Of a stretch of 64,000 nucleotides of DNA, positions 42,340-50,485 are shown piece after piece. The stretch is from positions 205,856 to 269,855 of the forward strand of contig JANXDC010000011.1 of NCBI GenBank assembly GCA_025059945.1, given 5' to 3'. The notes under the pieces are model-generated. The model worked only from the letters and a program-made list of their open reading frames with translations. It made no database searches and had not been told where the DNA came from. The DNA comes from Bacteroidota bacterium (lineage in GTDB: Bacteria; Bacteroidota; Rhodothermia; JANXDC01). The translations under genes were made by a program, and so were the position numbers. Within the stretch, counting starts at the first letter, position 1. Every line of letters begins with the position of its first letter.

Positions 42340-43851
42340 ATGGACGCGCACACCTGGCAGATGATAGGGGAAAGCCTCAACCGGTTCTGGCCTGAGGCGA
42401 CGCTGCTGCTGACGTTTATCCTGCTTATTTTGGCCGATCTTATTCTGGGCCGGAATCGAAGTCCTGTCCTGCCCGTGATCGCCCTCTTGGGGTTGTTGCT
42501 ATCCGGCGTACTGGTGGGCCTTTCCGATCTAGGGGGCGCATCGGCCGGGGTATATCTTTTCTACGGGCTGCTCGTTGCCGACGGATACGCGGGCCTTTTT
42601 AAGTTGTTGTTCGCCCTGGCCGGCGCGCTAGCTGTGATCGCTTCGATGGAATCGCTTCCGCTGCGTCTGCATCGGCGCAGCATGGGGGAGTATTACGCCA
42701 TCCTCGTGGGGCTTATCTTCGGTCTCTATCTTATGGCCAGTGCGGCGCATCTTGTGGCGCTGTACCTGGCCATTGAACTTGTCTCGCTCTGTTCGTACGT
42801 GCTGGTCGGTTACCTCAAAGACGATCCCAAGGCGAGCGAGGCGGGGCTCAAATACATCCTATACGGGGCCGTTTCGTCGGCCTTCCTGCTCTACGGGTTC
42901 TCCTTGCTATACGGGCTTACCGGGACCTTGGAGCTGTATGCGCTCTCTGAGCGGCTGACCCAAGTCGACTCCGGTCCCGTTTTGACGTTAGCCGTGTTGC
43001 TGGCCCTTGTGGGCTTCGGATACAAAATCGCGGCCGTGCCTTTTCACTTCTGGGCTCCAGACGCCTACGAAGGGGCGCCGGTGCCCGTGGCGGCCCTGCT
43101 TGCGGTGGGGCCTAAGGCGGCCGGTTTTGCGGCCCTGGTGCGTTTTCTCATCATCGGCCTGGGGGCCGAGGAGCTCTTCGCCCGCCTGGAGGGATCCGCG
43201 CTGCTGGTTGTGATCGCGCTTCTGACGATGACCCTGGGCAACTTGGCCGCGATTGGGCAGCACAACCTTAAGCGCATGTTGGCCTACTCCAGCATCGCGC
43301 ACGCCGGATACGCGCTCATGGGCGCAGCCGCCCTGGGGGAACTGGGCCTGCAAGCGCTGGTCTTTTATTTGGTTGTGTACGGTCTTCTTACCTTCGGGGC
43401 CTTCTGGGTGGTGATGGCCGTAGCCAACGCCACGGGTTCGGAGGATGTGCGCGCCTGGTCCGGCTTGGGCTGGGCGATGCCCCTTTTGGGGGCCGTGATG
43501 ACGGTCTTCATGGTGGGACTTACGGGCTTGCCCCCAACGGCCGGCTTTGCGGGCAAGCTGTTGCTGTTCTCCGCCGTCTGGGTCGCGTACGAAACCTCCG
43601 GTGATCCCGGCATGCTTGTCCTGCTTGTAGCGGGCCTTCTGAACAGCGTCATTTCGCTGTACTACTATCTGAAGGCCCCATACTACATGTTCTTCAGAAG
43701 CGCTGAGCTTTCTCAGCCCCTGCCGGCTATCTCCTGGGTGAGCCGGGCTGTGCTGCTGTCTCTGGCTGTGCCCTCGGCTGTGCTGGCGGCCACTCCGCTT
43801 TTCCCGTGGCTAGCCGAACAGGTTCTGCGAAACGTAAGCGCGGCCTTCTAG
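42340..43851 (+). CDS. nuoN: NADH-quinone oxidoreductase subunit N
   Basis: Antiporter-like subunit nearest the nuoK/nuoJ module, 503 residues with about 14 helices. Diagnostic regions are YLAIELVSLCSYVLVGYLKD, GYKIAAVPFHFWAPDAYEGA, and NLKRMLAYSSIAHAGYALMG. The ATG at 42340 lies 13 bases after nuoM; an upstream in-frame start overlapping nuoM is less likely. The next gene, hisD, begins only two bases after its stop, so the operon continues. Confidence 0.97.
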   Translation: MDAHTWQMIGESLNRFWPEATLLLTFILLILADLILGRNRSPVLPVIALLGLLLSGVLVGLSDLGGASAGVYLFYGLLVADGYAGLFKLLFALAGALAVIASMESLPLRLHRRSMGEYYAILVGLIFGLYLMASAAHLVALYLAIELVSLCSYVLVGYLKDDPKASEAGLKYILYGAVSSAFLLYGFSLLYGLTGTLELYALSERLTQVDSGPVLTLAVLLALVGFGYKIAAVPFHFWAPDAYEGAPVPVAALLAVGPKAAGFAALVRFLIIGLGAEELFARLEGSALLVVIALLTMTLGNLAAIGQHNLKRMLAYSSIAHAGYALMGAAALGELGLQALVFYLVVYGLLTFGAFWVVMAVANATGSEDVRAWSGLGWAMPLLGAVMTVFMVGLTGLPPTAGFAGKLLLFSAVWVAYETSGDPGMLVLLVAGLLNSVISLYYYLKAPYYMFFRSAELSQPLPAISWVSRAVLLSLAVPSAVLAATPLFPWLAEQVLRNVSAAF

Positions 43852-43853
43852 AG

Positions 43854-45149
43854 ATGCTGCCGATTTTCAAGGGATCGGAGGTCGCGGCCTTTCTGGGGCG
43901 CCGTCGCAGGCGCTGGTCGTTACAGCAGCAGGAACTGCGCAAAACCGTGGAGGAGATTCTGGAGGCGGTGCGTCGGGAGGGCGATGCGGCGCTCAGGCGC
44001 CTGAGCCGCCAACTTGACGGGGTGGAGCCGCAACCGCTCCGCATGCCGGCCGAGTACCTACAGGCCGCCTGGCGCGATCTGGATCCGGCGCTGCAAGAGG
44101 CCATCGACGGGGCCATCGCCCGGGTGCGGCGCTTTCATGAGGCCCAGCGGCCCACGAGCAGCTGGATAGAGCCCGAGCCCGGGGTGCTTTTGGGGCAACG
44201 CTGGACCGCCCTGGGGCGCGTGGGCGTCTACGCGCCGGGCGGTAAGGCGGCCTACCCGTCGAGCGTCTGGATGAGCGTCATCCCGGCTCAGGTGGCGGGT
44301 GTGCTCGAGATCGCGCTCGCCTCGCCTCCGGATCCTACCACCGGCCGCGTGCATCCGCTTGTGGCCGCCGTGGCCTGGCGGTTGGGCCTGGAGGAGGTCT
44401 ACGCCGTGGGCGGAGCGCAGGCGATCGCGGCCCTCGCCTTGGGCACGGACTCGATCCGCGCCGTGGACAAGATCGTGGGGCCCGGAAACGCCTACGTGGC
44501 GGCCGCCAAACAACTCCTTTACGGCCAAGTGGGCATAGACCAGATCGCCGGTCCGAGTGAGATCGTCGTTTTGGCCGACGACACGGCCCGGGCCGATTGG
44601 GTGTTGGCCGATCTGTTGAGCCAGGCCGAACACGACGAACAGGCTTGCGCTGTGCTTATAACGCCCTCAGAGCCCCTGGCCCAAGCCGTGCAGCGGGAGC
44701 TTTGGCGGCGCTGGCCGAATCTGGAGCGCCGGGCGATCTTGGAGCGTTCGCTTCGGCAGCAGGGGGCCTGTCTTGTCGTAGAGGGCCTGCGGGAAGCCGT
44801 GGCGGTCTCTAACGAGCTGGCTCCGGAACACCTGCAGCTGTACGTGGCCGATCCGTGGTCCGTGCTACCCTATGTTCGGCACGCCGGGGCCGTTTTCTTG
44901 GGGCCGTACAGCCCGGAGCCCATAGGCGACTACTGGGCCGGACCCAGCCACGTGCTGCCCACCGGCGGATCGGCCCGGTTTGCCTCTGGCCTTTCCGTAT
45001 GGGATTTTCTGAAGCGCTCCAGCGTGATCGCTTACGATCAGGAGGCCCTTGCGCGCGCGGCTCCGTTTGTGATCCGGCTGGCCCGGGCCGAGGGCCTGCC
45101 GGCGCACGCGGAGGCCGTGCAAGCGCGCCTGACAGAGCCGTGCCCGTAG
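43854..45149 (+). CDS. hisD: histidinol dehydrogenase
   Basis: Zinc enzyme oxidising L-histidinol to L-histidine in two steps, 431 residues. Diagnostic motifs are GRVGVYAPGGKAAYPSSVWM, the block VGGAQAIAALALGT, KIVGPGNAYVAAAKQ, AEHDEQA, and APEHLQLYV. The zinc/catalytic region GPSHVLPTGGSARF is intact. ATG 43854, two bases after nuoN, gives the family N-terminus. It is part of the nuo-his-etf run, separated from the other his genes by about 34 kb. Confidence 0.97.
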   Translation: MLPIFKGSEVAAFLGRRRRRWSLQQQELRKTVEEILEAVRREGDAALRRLSRQLDGVEPQPLRMPAEYLQAAWRDLDPALQEAIDGAIARVRRFHEAQRPTSSWIEPEPGVLLGQRWTALGRVGVYAPGGKAAYPSSVWMSVIPAQVAGVLEIALASPPDPTTGRVHPLVAAVAWRLGLEEVYAVGGAQAIAALALGTDSIRAVDKIVGPGNAYVAAAKQLLYGQVGIDQIAGPSEIVVLADDTARADWVLADLLSQAEHDEQACAVLITPSEPLAQAVQRELWRRWPNLERRAILERSLRQQGACLVVEGLREAVAVSNELAPEHLQLYVADPWSVLPYVRHAGAVFLGPYSPEPIGDYWAGPSHVLPTGGSARFASGLSVWDFLKRSSVIAYDQEALARAAPFVIRLARAEGLPAHAEAVQARLTEPCP

Positions 45150-46285
45150 CGACCGGCGCATATGAGCTCGCCTTGGCGCGCGCCCTGGCGCAGATCCGCC
45201 CTGCGGTGCGCGCGCTGCGCCCATATCGGGTGGAGGGGGGCCTTTCGGCCCCGGTGAAGCTCAACCAAAACGAAAACCCCTTCGATTGGCCTCCGTTCAT
45301 CAAGGAGCGCGTGTTGGAGCGATTGCGCGCGTTGCCCTGGAACCGCTATCCGGAGGAGTACCCAAGGGAGCTGACCGCCGCCCTGGCCCGGCATTGGGGG
45401 CTTGAGCCCGATCAGGTGCTGGTCGGGCACGGATCCAATGAGCTCATGTACCTTGTTCTGGGCGCCGTGGTGCGTCCGGGTGTGCGCGTGCTGCTGCCCA
45501 GTCCTACGTTCGCCCTTTATGAGAAGCTTGTGCGCTACTACGAGGGCGATCCCGTGCGGGTGCCCCTGCGCCCGGACGGGGGCTTTGACGTGGAGGCGAT
45601 CCGGAGCGCGCTGCGCCGCTGGAGCCCGGCGCTTCTGGTGTTGGTAAGCCCGAATAGCCCCACGGCTAGCAGGCTGCTGCTGTCCGAGGTCCGCGAGCTG
45701 ACGGAGGAGGCCCCGGGGCTTGTGCTCGTGGATGAGGCCTACGGGGAGTTCTCCGATCAGCCCTCAGCCTTGACCCTGTTGCCGGAGCGGCCCCATGTGC
45801 TCGTGCTGCGCACCTTCTCGAAGGCCGTCGCGCTCGCAGGGGTTCGGATCGGCTATCTTGTGGGCGCTTCCGCTCTTGTTGCGGAGCTCTACAAAGCCAA
45901 AATCCCCTTTGCGATCAGCCGATGGGATGAGGCGATCGCGCTCGCCGCGCTCGAACACGACGCATGGATACGGCAGCAGCTAAATCGGCTCAAAGCCGAG
46001 CGGGAGCGGTTGCGCCGTCTGCTTGCCGACATAAAGGGGGTCGAAGTTTGGCCCTCGTGGACGAATTTCGTAATTTTCCGCACCCCCTTTCCGGCCACCT
46101 CTGTTTTCGAGGCGCTGGTTGCGCGCGGGGTGCTGGTCCGGGACGTATCCGCTTATCCCCAAATGGAGCGTTGCCTGCGCGCCAGCGTGGGCGCGCCCTC
46201 AGAGAACGACCGCTTGGCCGAGGCGCTACAGGAGGTCCTGCAGGCGCTCGGCTTCGGCTTTAGCAAGTTGGAGACAGGCCTATGA
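45140..46285 (+). CDS. hisC: histidinol-phosphate aminotransferase
   Basis: PLP-dependent class I/II aminotransferase converting imidazole acetol phosphate to histidinol phosphate, 381 residues. The PLP lysine is Lys228 in LRTFSKAVALAGVRIGYLVG. The substrate region starts VKLNQNENPFDWPP. Other motifs are GHGSNELMY, SPNSPTA and VDEAYGEF. I infer a GTG start at 45140 that overlaps the hisD end by ten bases; no clear ribosome site is visible, and the frame remains open farther upstream inside hisD. Its stop overlaps etfB (ATGA). Confidence 0.93.
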   Translation: MPVATGAYELALARALAQIRPAVRALRPYRVEGGLSAPVKLNQNENPFDWPPFIKERVLERLRALPWNRYPEEYPRELTAALARHWGLEPDQVLVGHGSNELMYLVLGAVVRPGVRVLLPSPTFALYEKLVRYYEGDPVRVPLRPDGGFDVEAIRSALRRWSPALLVLVSPNSPTASRLLLSEVRELTEEAPGLVLVDEAYGEFSDQPSALTLLPERPHVLVLRTFSKAVALAGVRIGYLVGASALVAELYKAKIPFAISRWDEAIALAALEHDAWIRQQLNRLKAERERLRRLLADIKGVEVWPSWTNFVIFRTPFPATSVFEALVARGVLVRDVSAYPQMERCLRASVGAPSENDRLAEALQEVLQALGFGFSKLETGL

Positions 46286-47013
46286 AGATCGCCGTTTGCA
46301 TCGCCCATGTGCCCGATACGGCGACCAAGGTGCGCATCGGCGCCGATGGGCGCTCGATCGATCCCACAGGTGTGACGTACGTGCTCAATCCGTATGATGA
46401 GTTCGCCGTCGAAGAGGCCTTGCTCACGAAGGAGAAGGCAGGCGGTGAGGTGGTGGCTCTCTGCATCGGGGGACCCGAGACGGAGCCCACGATCCGCAAG
46501 GTGCTCGCCATGGGCGCGGATCGGGCTGTGCGCATCGACGGAGAGCCGGAGGACACCTTGGTGGCCGCGCGCTGGCTCGCGGACGTTTTGCGCGAAGAGG
46601 CCCCCGACATCGTCTTTGTGGGCAAGGAGACCGTGAGCTTCAACGGGGCGGCTATGGCCGCGGCCCTGGGCGAGCTTTTGGGCTGGCCCAACGCCTCTGT
46701 CGTGGTGCGTTTCACGCTGAACGGGTCGGTGGCCACCTACGAGCGCGAGGTCGAAGGGGGCAAGGAGCTGGGGCAGATCACGCTCCCCTGTGTGATCTCC
46801 TGTCAGCGGGGCCTAAACAATCCGCGTCTGCCCAAGCTGCCCGATATCATGAAGGCCAAACAGAAGCCCATCGCGGTGCGCCAGCCCGTTGGAGGACGGG
46901 CTACCATGCGGGTGGTGCGCCTGGAGTTGCCGCCGCCCAAGAAGGGCTGCAAGTTCGTGAAATCGGCCGAGGAGCTGGTGCGGCTTCTGCACGAGGAGGC
47001 CGGGGTTATTTAG
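46282..47013 (+). CDS. etfB: electron transfer flavoprotein beta subunit
   Basis: Small subunit of ETF (243 residues), which carries electrons from acyl-CoA dehydrogenases and others to the quinone pool. The N-terminus is MKIAVCIAHVPDTATKVRIG, followed by LNPYDEFAVEEAL. The AMP-binding loop region is VLAMGADRAVRIDGE, and the recognition-loop region begins LPCVISCQRGLNNPRLP. It is coupled to hisC by ATGA and paired with etfA 20 bases downstream. The ETF:quinone oxidoreductase is not in the window. Confidence 0.96.
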   Translation: MKIAVCIAHVPDTATKVRIGADGRSIDPTGVTYVLNPYDEFAVEEALLTKEKAGGEVVALCIGGPETEPTIRKVLAMGADRAVRIDGEPEDTLVAARWLADVLREEAPDIVFVGKETVSFNGAAMAAALGELLGWPNASVVVRFTLNGSVATYEREVEGGKELGQITLPCVISCQRGLNNPRLPKLPDIMKAKQKPIAVRQPVGGRATMRVVRLELPPPKKGCKFVKSAEELVRLLHEEAGVI

Positions 47014-47033
47014 CGAGAGGAGTCCTGCCGAGC

Positions 47034-48011
47034 ATGTCCATCATAGCGTATGCCGAACAGCGAGACGGTGTTTTTCGCAAGTCCGCCTTCGAGGTAGTGC
47101 GAAAGGCAAGTGAGCTCGCCCGTGAGCTGGGGCTACCGTTTTACGCCGTCGTGATCGGATCCGGCCTGACGGAGGTGGCCCCGAGCCTGGGCGCCTATGG
47201 GGCAGAACGGGTGTTGCTGATCGATCAGCCGGAGTTGGCCTCCTTTGCTCCGGCCGCCTATGCGAAGGCCTTGAGCGCGGCCGCCGAGGCCAAAAGGGCC
47301 CGTCTAGTGCTTGTGCCCGCCACGGCGCAGGGCAAGGACATAGCGCCGCGCCTGGCCGTGCGACTTGATGCGGCCTTTGCGCCCGATGTGACCGGCTTGC
47401 GCGTGGAGAATGGGTCTCTGGTGGCCGTTCGGCCTGTTTACTCAGGTAAAGCCTTCGCCACGTTGGCCTTCGAGGCGGAGCGGCAGGTCATCTCGCTGCG
47501 ACCCAACGTGTTCCCGGCCGGGGCCCCCGAAGACGACAGGCGCGCTCAGGTGGAGCCGTTTGCCGTGTCCATTGAGGAAGCCGATTTGCGTGGCCGGGCC
47601 CTTGAGATCGTGGCCTCGGCCGGCAAGCTGGACGTAGCCGAGGCCGATATCGTCGTCTCCGGAGGAAGAGGATTAAAGGGGCCTGAGAACTTCTGGATGA
47701 TCGAAGAGCTGGCCGCGCTGCTGGGTGGGGCCGTGGGGGCCTCCCGCGCAGTGGTCGATGCCGGCTGGCGGCCGCATGCGGAGCAGGTGGGGCAGACGGG
47801 CAAGGTGGTCACGCCCAAGCTCTACGTTGCCGTCGGTATATCCGGGGCGATCCAACATCTGGCTGGCATGAGCGGCTCTAAGGTGATCGTGGCTATCAAC
47901 AAGGACCCCGAAGCCCCCATCTTTCAGGTGGCCGACTACGGGATCGTAGGAGACGCCTTTGAAGTGGTGCCGCAGCTTATCGAGGTCCTCAAGAAAACGG
48001 TGCACCCGTGA
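47034..48011 (+). CDS. etfA: electron transfer flavoprotein alpha subunit
   Basis: FAD-binding large subunit of ETF, 325 residues. The C-terminal FAD domain is well preserved: [55 protein letters not shown] and [20 protein letters not shown]. The start has GAGAGGAG upstream. It is the last gene of the tightly packed nuo-his-etf run; an 83-base gap with a possible promoter follows. Confidence 0.97.
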   Translation: MSIIAYAEQRDGVFRKSAFEVVRKASELARELGLPFYAVVIGSGLTEVAPSLGAYGAERVLLIDQPELASFAPAAYAKALSAAAEAKRARLVLVPATAQGKDIAPRLAVRLDAAFAPDVTGLRVENGSLVAVRPVYSGKAFATLAFEAERQVISLRPNVFPAGAPEDDRRAQVEPFAVSIEEADLRGRALEIVASAGKLDVAEADIVVSGGRGLKGPENFWMIEELAALLGGAVGASRAVVDAGWRPHAEQVGQTGKVVTPKLYVAVGISGAIQHLAGMSGSKVIVAINKDPEAPIFQVADYGIVGDAFEVVPQLIEVLKKTVHP

Positions 48012-48038
48012 AGCCGCTCCCAGCGCCCGCTGCGGGAC

Positions 48039-48068
48039 TTGACAAGGCTTTAGGAGCCGTGCATCTTA
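48039..48068 (+). promoter_or_regulatory. possible promoter for the BFN-UVR gene
   Basis: A perfect TTGACA -35 box lies at 48039-48044 in the gap after etfA. The -10 partner is weak (ATCTTA at an 18-base spacing, or TTAGGC farther on), so the assignment is tentative. Confidence 0.4.
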
Positions 48069-48094
48069 GGCACAAGAAGTACGTGTAAGGGCAG

Positions 48095-48688
48095 GTGTCC
48101 TTGGAGCACAAGGTTCAGGTCGAAATCCTGGGGATCTCCTCCGGCATGGCCGGAGGAGGGGCGTATGCGCTCATTCTGCAGGAGGTGGCGGGCTCGCGCC
48201 GGTTACCCATCATCATTGGCGCTTTTGAAGCTCAGGCCATCGCCATCGAGCTGGAGAAAGTACGCCCCCCCCGACCGATGACGCATGATTTGATGCGCAA
48301 TATGCTAGAGGCCCTCAATGTGCACGTGCAGGAGGTCTACATCCACGATCTGCGCGATGGCACCTTTTACGCCCAAATCCGCTACGAGCACAACGGCCTA
48401 GAAGACGCACTGGATGCCCGTCCCAGCGACGCCATCGCCTTGGCTGTGCGAGTAGAGGCTCCTATCTACGTGGCCGAATCCGTACTAGAGGAGGCGGGCA
48501 TACCGGTGGAGCCCGAGTCCGAGGAAGAGCATAGCCCCACCTCCCCGCCGCGGCGCGCACGGGGTGCCTCCCGGGCGGATCGACTGGCCGAACTGCAGGA
48601 GGCCCTCCAGCGGGCCATCGAAAACGAAGACTACGAACTGGCCGCCAGGTTGCGCGATGAGATCGAACAGCTGAAGCGCAGCAGTTGA
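48095..48688 (+). CDS. bifunctional nuclease (BFN) domain protein with UVR motif
   Basis: A 197-residue protein with an N-terminal BFN/DUF151 domain (about residues 5-135) and a C-terminal UvrB/UvrC-type motif (about 158-193). The BFN part shows RRLPIIIGAFEAQAIAIELE, PMTHDLMRNMLEALN and DALDARPSDAIALAVR. The UVR part is RLAELQEALQRAIENEDYEL, then AARLRDEIEQLK. The linker is acidic and Arg/Ser-rich. The combination is common in Bacteroidota; the cellular role is uncertain. GTG 48095 is used. Confidence 0.87.
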   Translation: MSLEHKVQVEILGISSGMAGGGAYALILQEVAGSRRLPIIIGAFEAQAIAIELEKVRPPRPMTHDLMRNMLEALNVHVQEVYIHDLRDGTFYAQIRYEHNGLEDALDARPSDAIALAVRVEAPIYVAESVLEEAGIPVEPESEEEHSPTSPPRRARGASRADRLAELQEALQRAIENEDYELAARLRDEIEQLKRSS

Positions 48689-48877
48689 GCTCCGAGCGTC
48701 CGCTCAGGGCCTTGCTGGAGAGGGCGTTAAGATCGGCAACCTGCGCGGCGTGCAGCCCCTGTTCTGGATCGCCATAGTTTCCTGATTCGTTTATCTCAAA
48801 GTCGGCAGAAGGTCGTTCGCCCCGAAGCTTCAGCCTAGGTGGCAGGCGCGAAGCCGTCGCCCTTATTTTTATCGCAT
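48689..48877 (+). other. intergenic region upstream of aroK, 189 bases
   Basis: The longest gene-free stretch in the window. I see no ORF, tRNA, riboswitch or strong terminator. TATTTTTA at 48864-48871 lies six bases before the aroK ATG and could be a -7 element of a leaderless transcript, but a matching -35 is not evident. Confidence 0.4.
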
Positions 48878-49402
48878 ATGCGACCAGAGCGGCTCTACGT
48901 AACGGGCCTTCCCGGAAGCGGCAAAAGCACAGTGGGCCCCCTGGTGGCCCGCCGCCTGGGATGGGCCTTCGTGGACTTGGACCGGCTCCTGGAGCAGCGC
49001 GCCCATCGGAGCATCGCGGAGATCTTCGCGCGCGAGGGGGAATGGGCTTTTCGCGCCCTGGAGCGGGAGCTGCTGGAGGAATCGGCCGGTTGGATTCGAC
49101 ACGTCATCGCCACCGGAGGAGGTACGCTCGCCCAGCCCGGGCTTATGGATTGGGCCTTGGAGCACGGCTGGGTGGTGTATCTTCGGGCCTGGCCTGAGCT
49201 ATTGCGGCAGCGAACGGCTCACGAAGAACGGCCCTTGTTGCGCTATCGCTCGCTAGAGGAGCTGTGGGCCGACCGCGATCCCATATACATGCGCGCGCAC
49301 CGCGTCTACGACGCCGCCTTGGCCCCTGATCTGCTGGCCGAGGCCATCGCCTGTGAGGTGCGAGCTCGGATCGAGGGCCAAGACGTGCCGAGCTGGCCAT
49401 GA
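48878..49402 (+). CDS. aroK: shikimate kinase
   Basis: P-loop kinase phosphorylating shikimate in the chorismate pathway, 174 residues. Walker A is TGLPGSGKSTVGPLVA; the shikimate-binding Asp is in FVDLDRLLEQ. The GGG motif is IATGGGTLAQPG, and the lid arginine region is EERPLLRY. The ATG at 48878 matches the family start; an in-frame GTG 13 codons earlier is possible. No Shine-Dalgarno sequence is visible. The stop overlaps aroB (ATGA). Confidence 0.94.
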   Translation: MRPERLYVTGLPGSGKSTVGPLVARRLGWAFVDLDRLLEQRAHRSIAEIFAREGEWAFRALERELLEESAGWIRHVIATGGGTLAQPGLMDWALEHGWVVYLRAWPELLRQRTAHEERPLLRYRSLEELWADRDPIYMRAHRVYDAALAPDLLAEAIACEVRARIEGQDVPSWP

Positions 49403-50484
49403 TCGTATGCTGGGTGCATACGCGGGAGCGGACCTATCCCGTCGGCATCGCCCCGGGGCTACTGGAGCAGCTTCCCCAGTGCTTAGCGCGTTACGACATC
49501 CCCCGGGAACACGTGCTCCTGCTCTCGGACGAACGGGTAGCCCAGCTGTATGCGGAACCTCTGCTGCGCGCCTTAGAGCGGGCTCGCTGCCGTGTTCGGC
49601 TGCTGCAGATCCCGGCCGGAGAAGAGAGCAAATCCCTGCAGAGCTTGGCCCATCTGTACGATCAGGCCCTGCGGGAGCCGCTGGACCGGCGCACGCTCGT
49701 GCTCGCTTTGGGCGGCGGCGTCGTGGGCGATGTAGCAGGCATGCTAGCGGCCACCCTACTAAGGGGCCTACCTTTTGTGCAAGTGCCTACGACGCTGCTG
49801 GCGCAAGTTGACGCCGCTATCGGAGGCAAGGCCGGCGTCAATCACGTGCGCGGCAAAAACCTGATCGGGGTCTTTTACCAGCCCTGGGCGGTGTTTGTCG
49901 ATCCGGAGCTGCTTCGAAGCCTTCCGGAGCGAGAATGGGCCTCGGGGCTGGCCGAGGTCGTAAAATACGCTCTTATCGACGGCCAGCCGCTGCGCACCTT
50001 GCTACGGGAGAACTGGCGGGGAATCGAGGAGCGCGATCCGGCCATTTTGGCTTCGCTTATCGAGCGGTGTGTGCAGATTAAGGCGCGCATCGTGGCCGAG
50101 GATGAGCGCGAAGAAAACCGGCGCGCCGTGCTGAATTTTGGCCACACACTGGGGCATGCCTTGGAGGCGGCCACTCGATACGAGCGCTATCGACACGGCG
50201 AGGCCGTGGCCGTTGGCATGTGGGCAGCCTGCTGGCTTTCGGCGCGTCGCTATGTGGATTTCCCCTTTGCGGAGGCGGCCGATCTGCTGGAGCGCCTTCC
50301 CGTTCCGGATTGGCCGCGTGACGTGAGCTTCTCAGAACTGTGGCCGCACCTAGAGCGGGATAAAAAGCGTCAGATGAGTGGGCTACGCTTCGTGTTGCTG
50401 CGCGCTCTAGGTGATCCCGTGCTGGAATTTGTGCGCCCCGAAGAGGCCCAAGAGGCCTGGCAGTGGGTTCAAGGCAAGCGCTAG
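49399..50484 (+). CDS. aroB: 3-dehydroquinate synthase
   Basis: NAD- and metal-dependent enzyme converting DAHP to 3-dehydroquinate, 361 residues. The glycine-rich NAD region is LALGGGVVGDVAGMLAATLL. Further motifs are PTTLLAQVDAAIGGKAGVNH, KNLIGVFYQP and GLAEVVKYALI, and the metal-ligand region is LNFGHTLGHALE. It is coupled to aroK by ATGA, a common aroK-aroB order, and the TamB-like gene starts one base after its stop. Confidence 0.97.
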   Translation: MIVCWVHTRERTYPVGIAPGLLEQLPQCLARYDIPREHVLLLSDERVAQLYAEPLLRALERARCRVRLLQIPAGEESKSLQSLAHLYDQALREPLDRRTLVLALGGGVVGDVAGMLAATLLRGLPFVQVPTTLLAQVDAAIGGKAGVNHVRGKNLIGVFYQPWAVFVDPELLRSLPEREWASGLAEVVKYALIDGQPLRTLLRENWRGIEERDPAILASLIERCVQIKARIVAEDEREENRRAVLNFGHTLGHALEAATRYERYRHGEAVAVGMWAACWLSARRYVDFPFAEAADLLERLPVPDWPRDVSFSELWPHLERDKKRQMSGLRFVLLRALGDPVLEFVRPEEAQEAWQWVQGKR

Positions 50485-50485
50485 T

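Noticed and set aside
44855-45139. 95-residue upstream extension of HisC
   Set aside because: It is shadow sequence within hisD; the aminotransferase begins near 45140.
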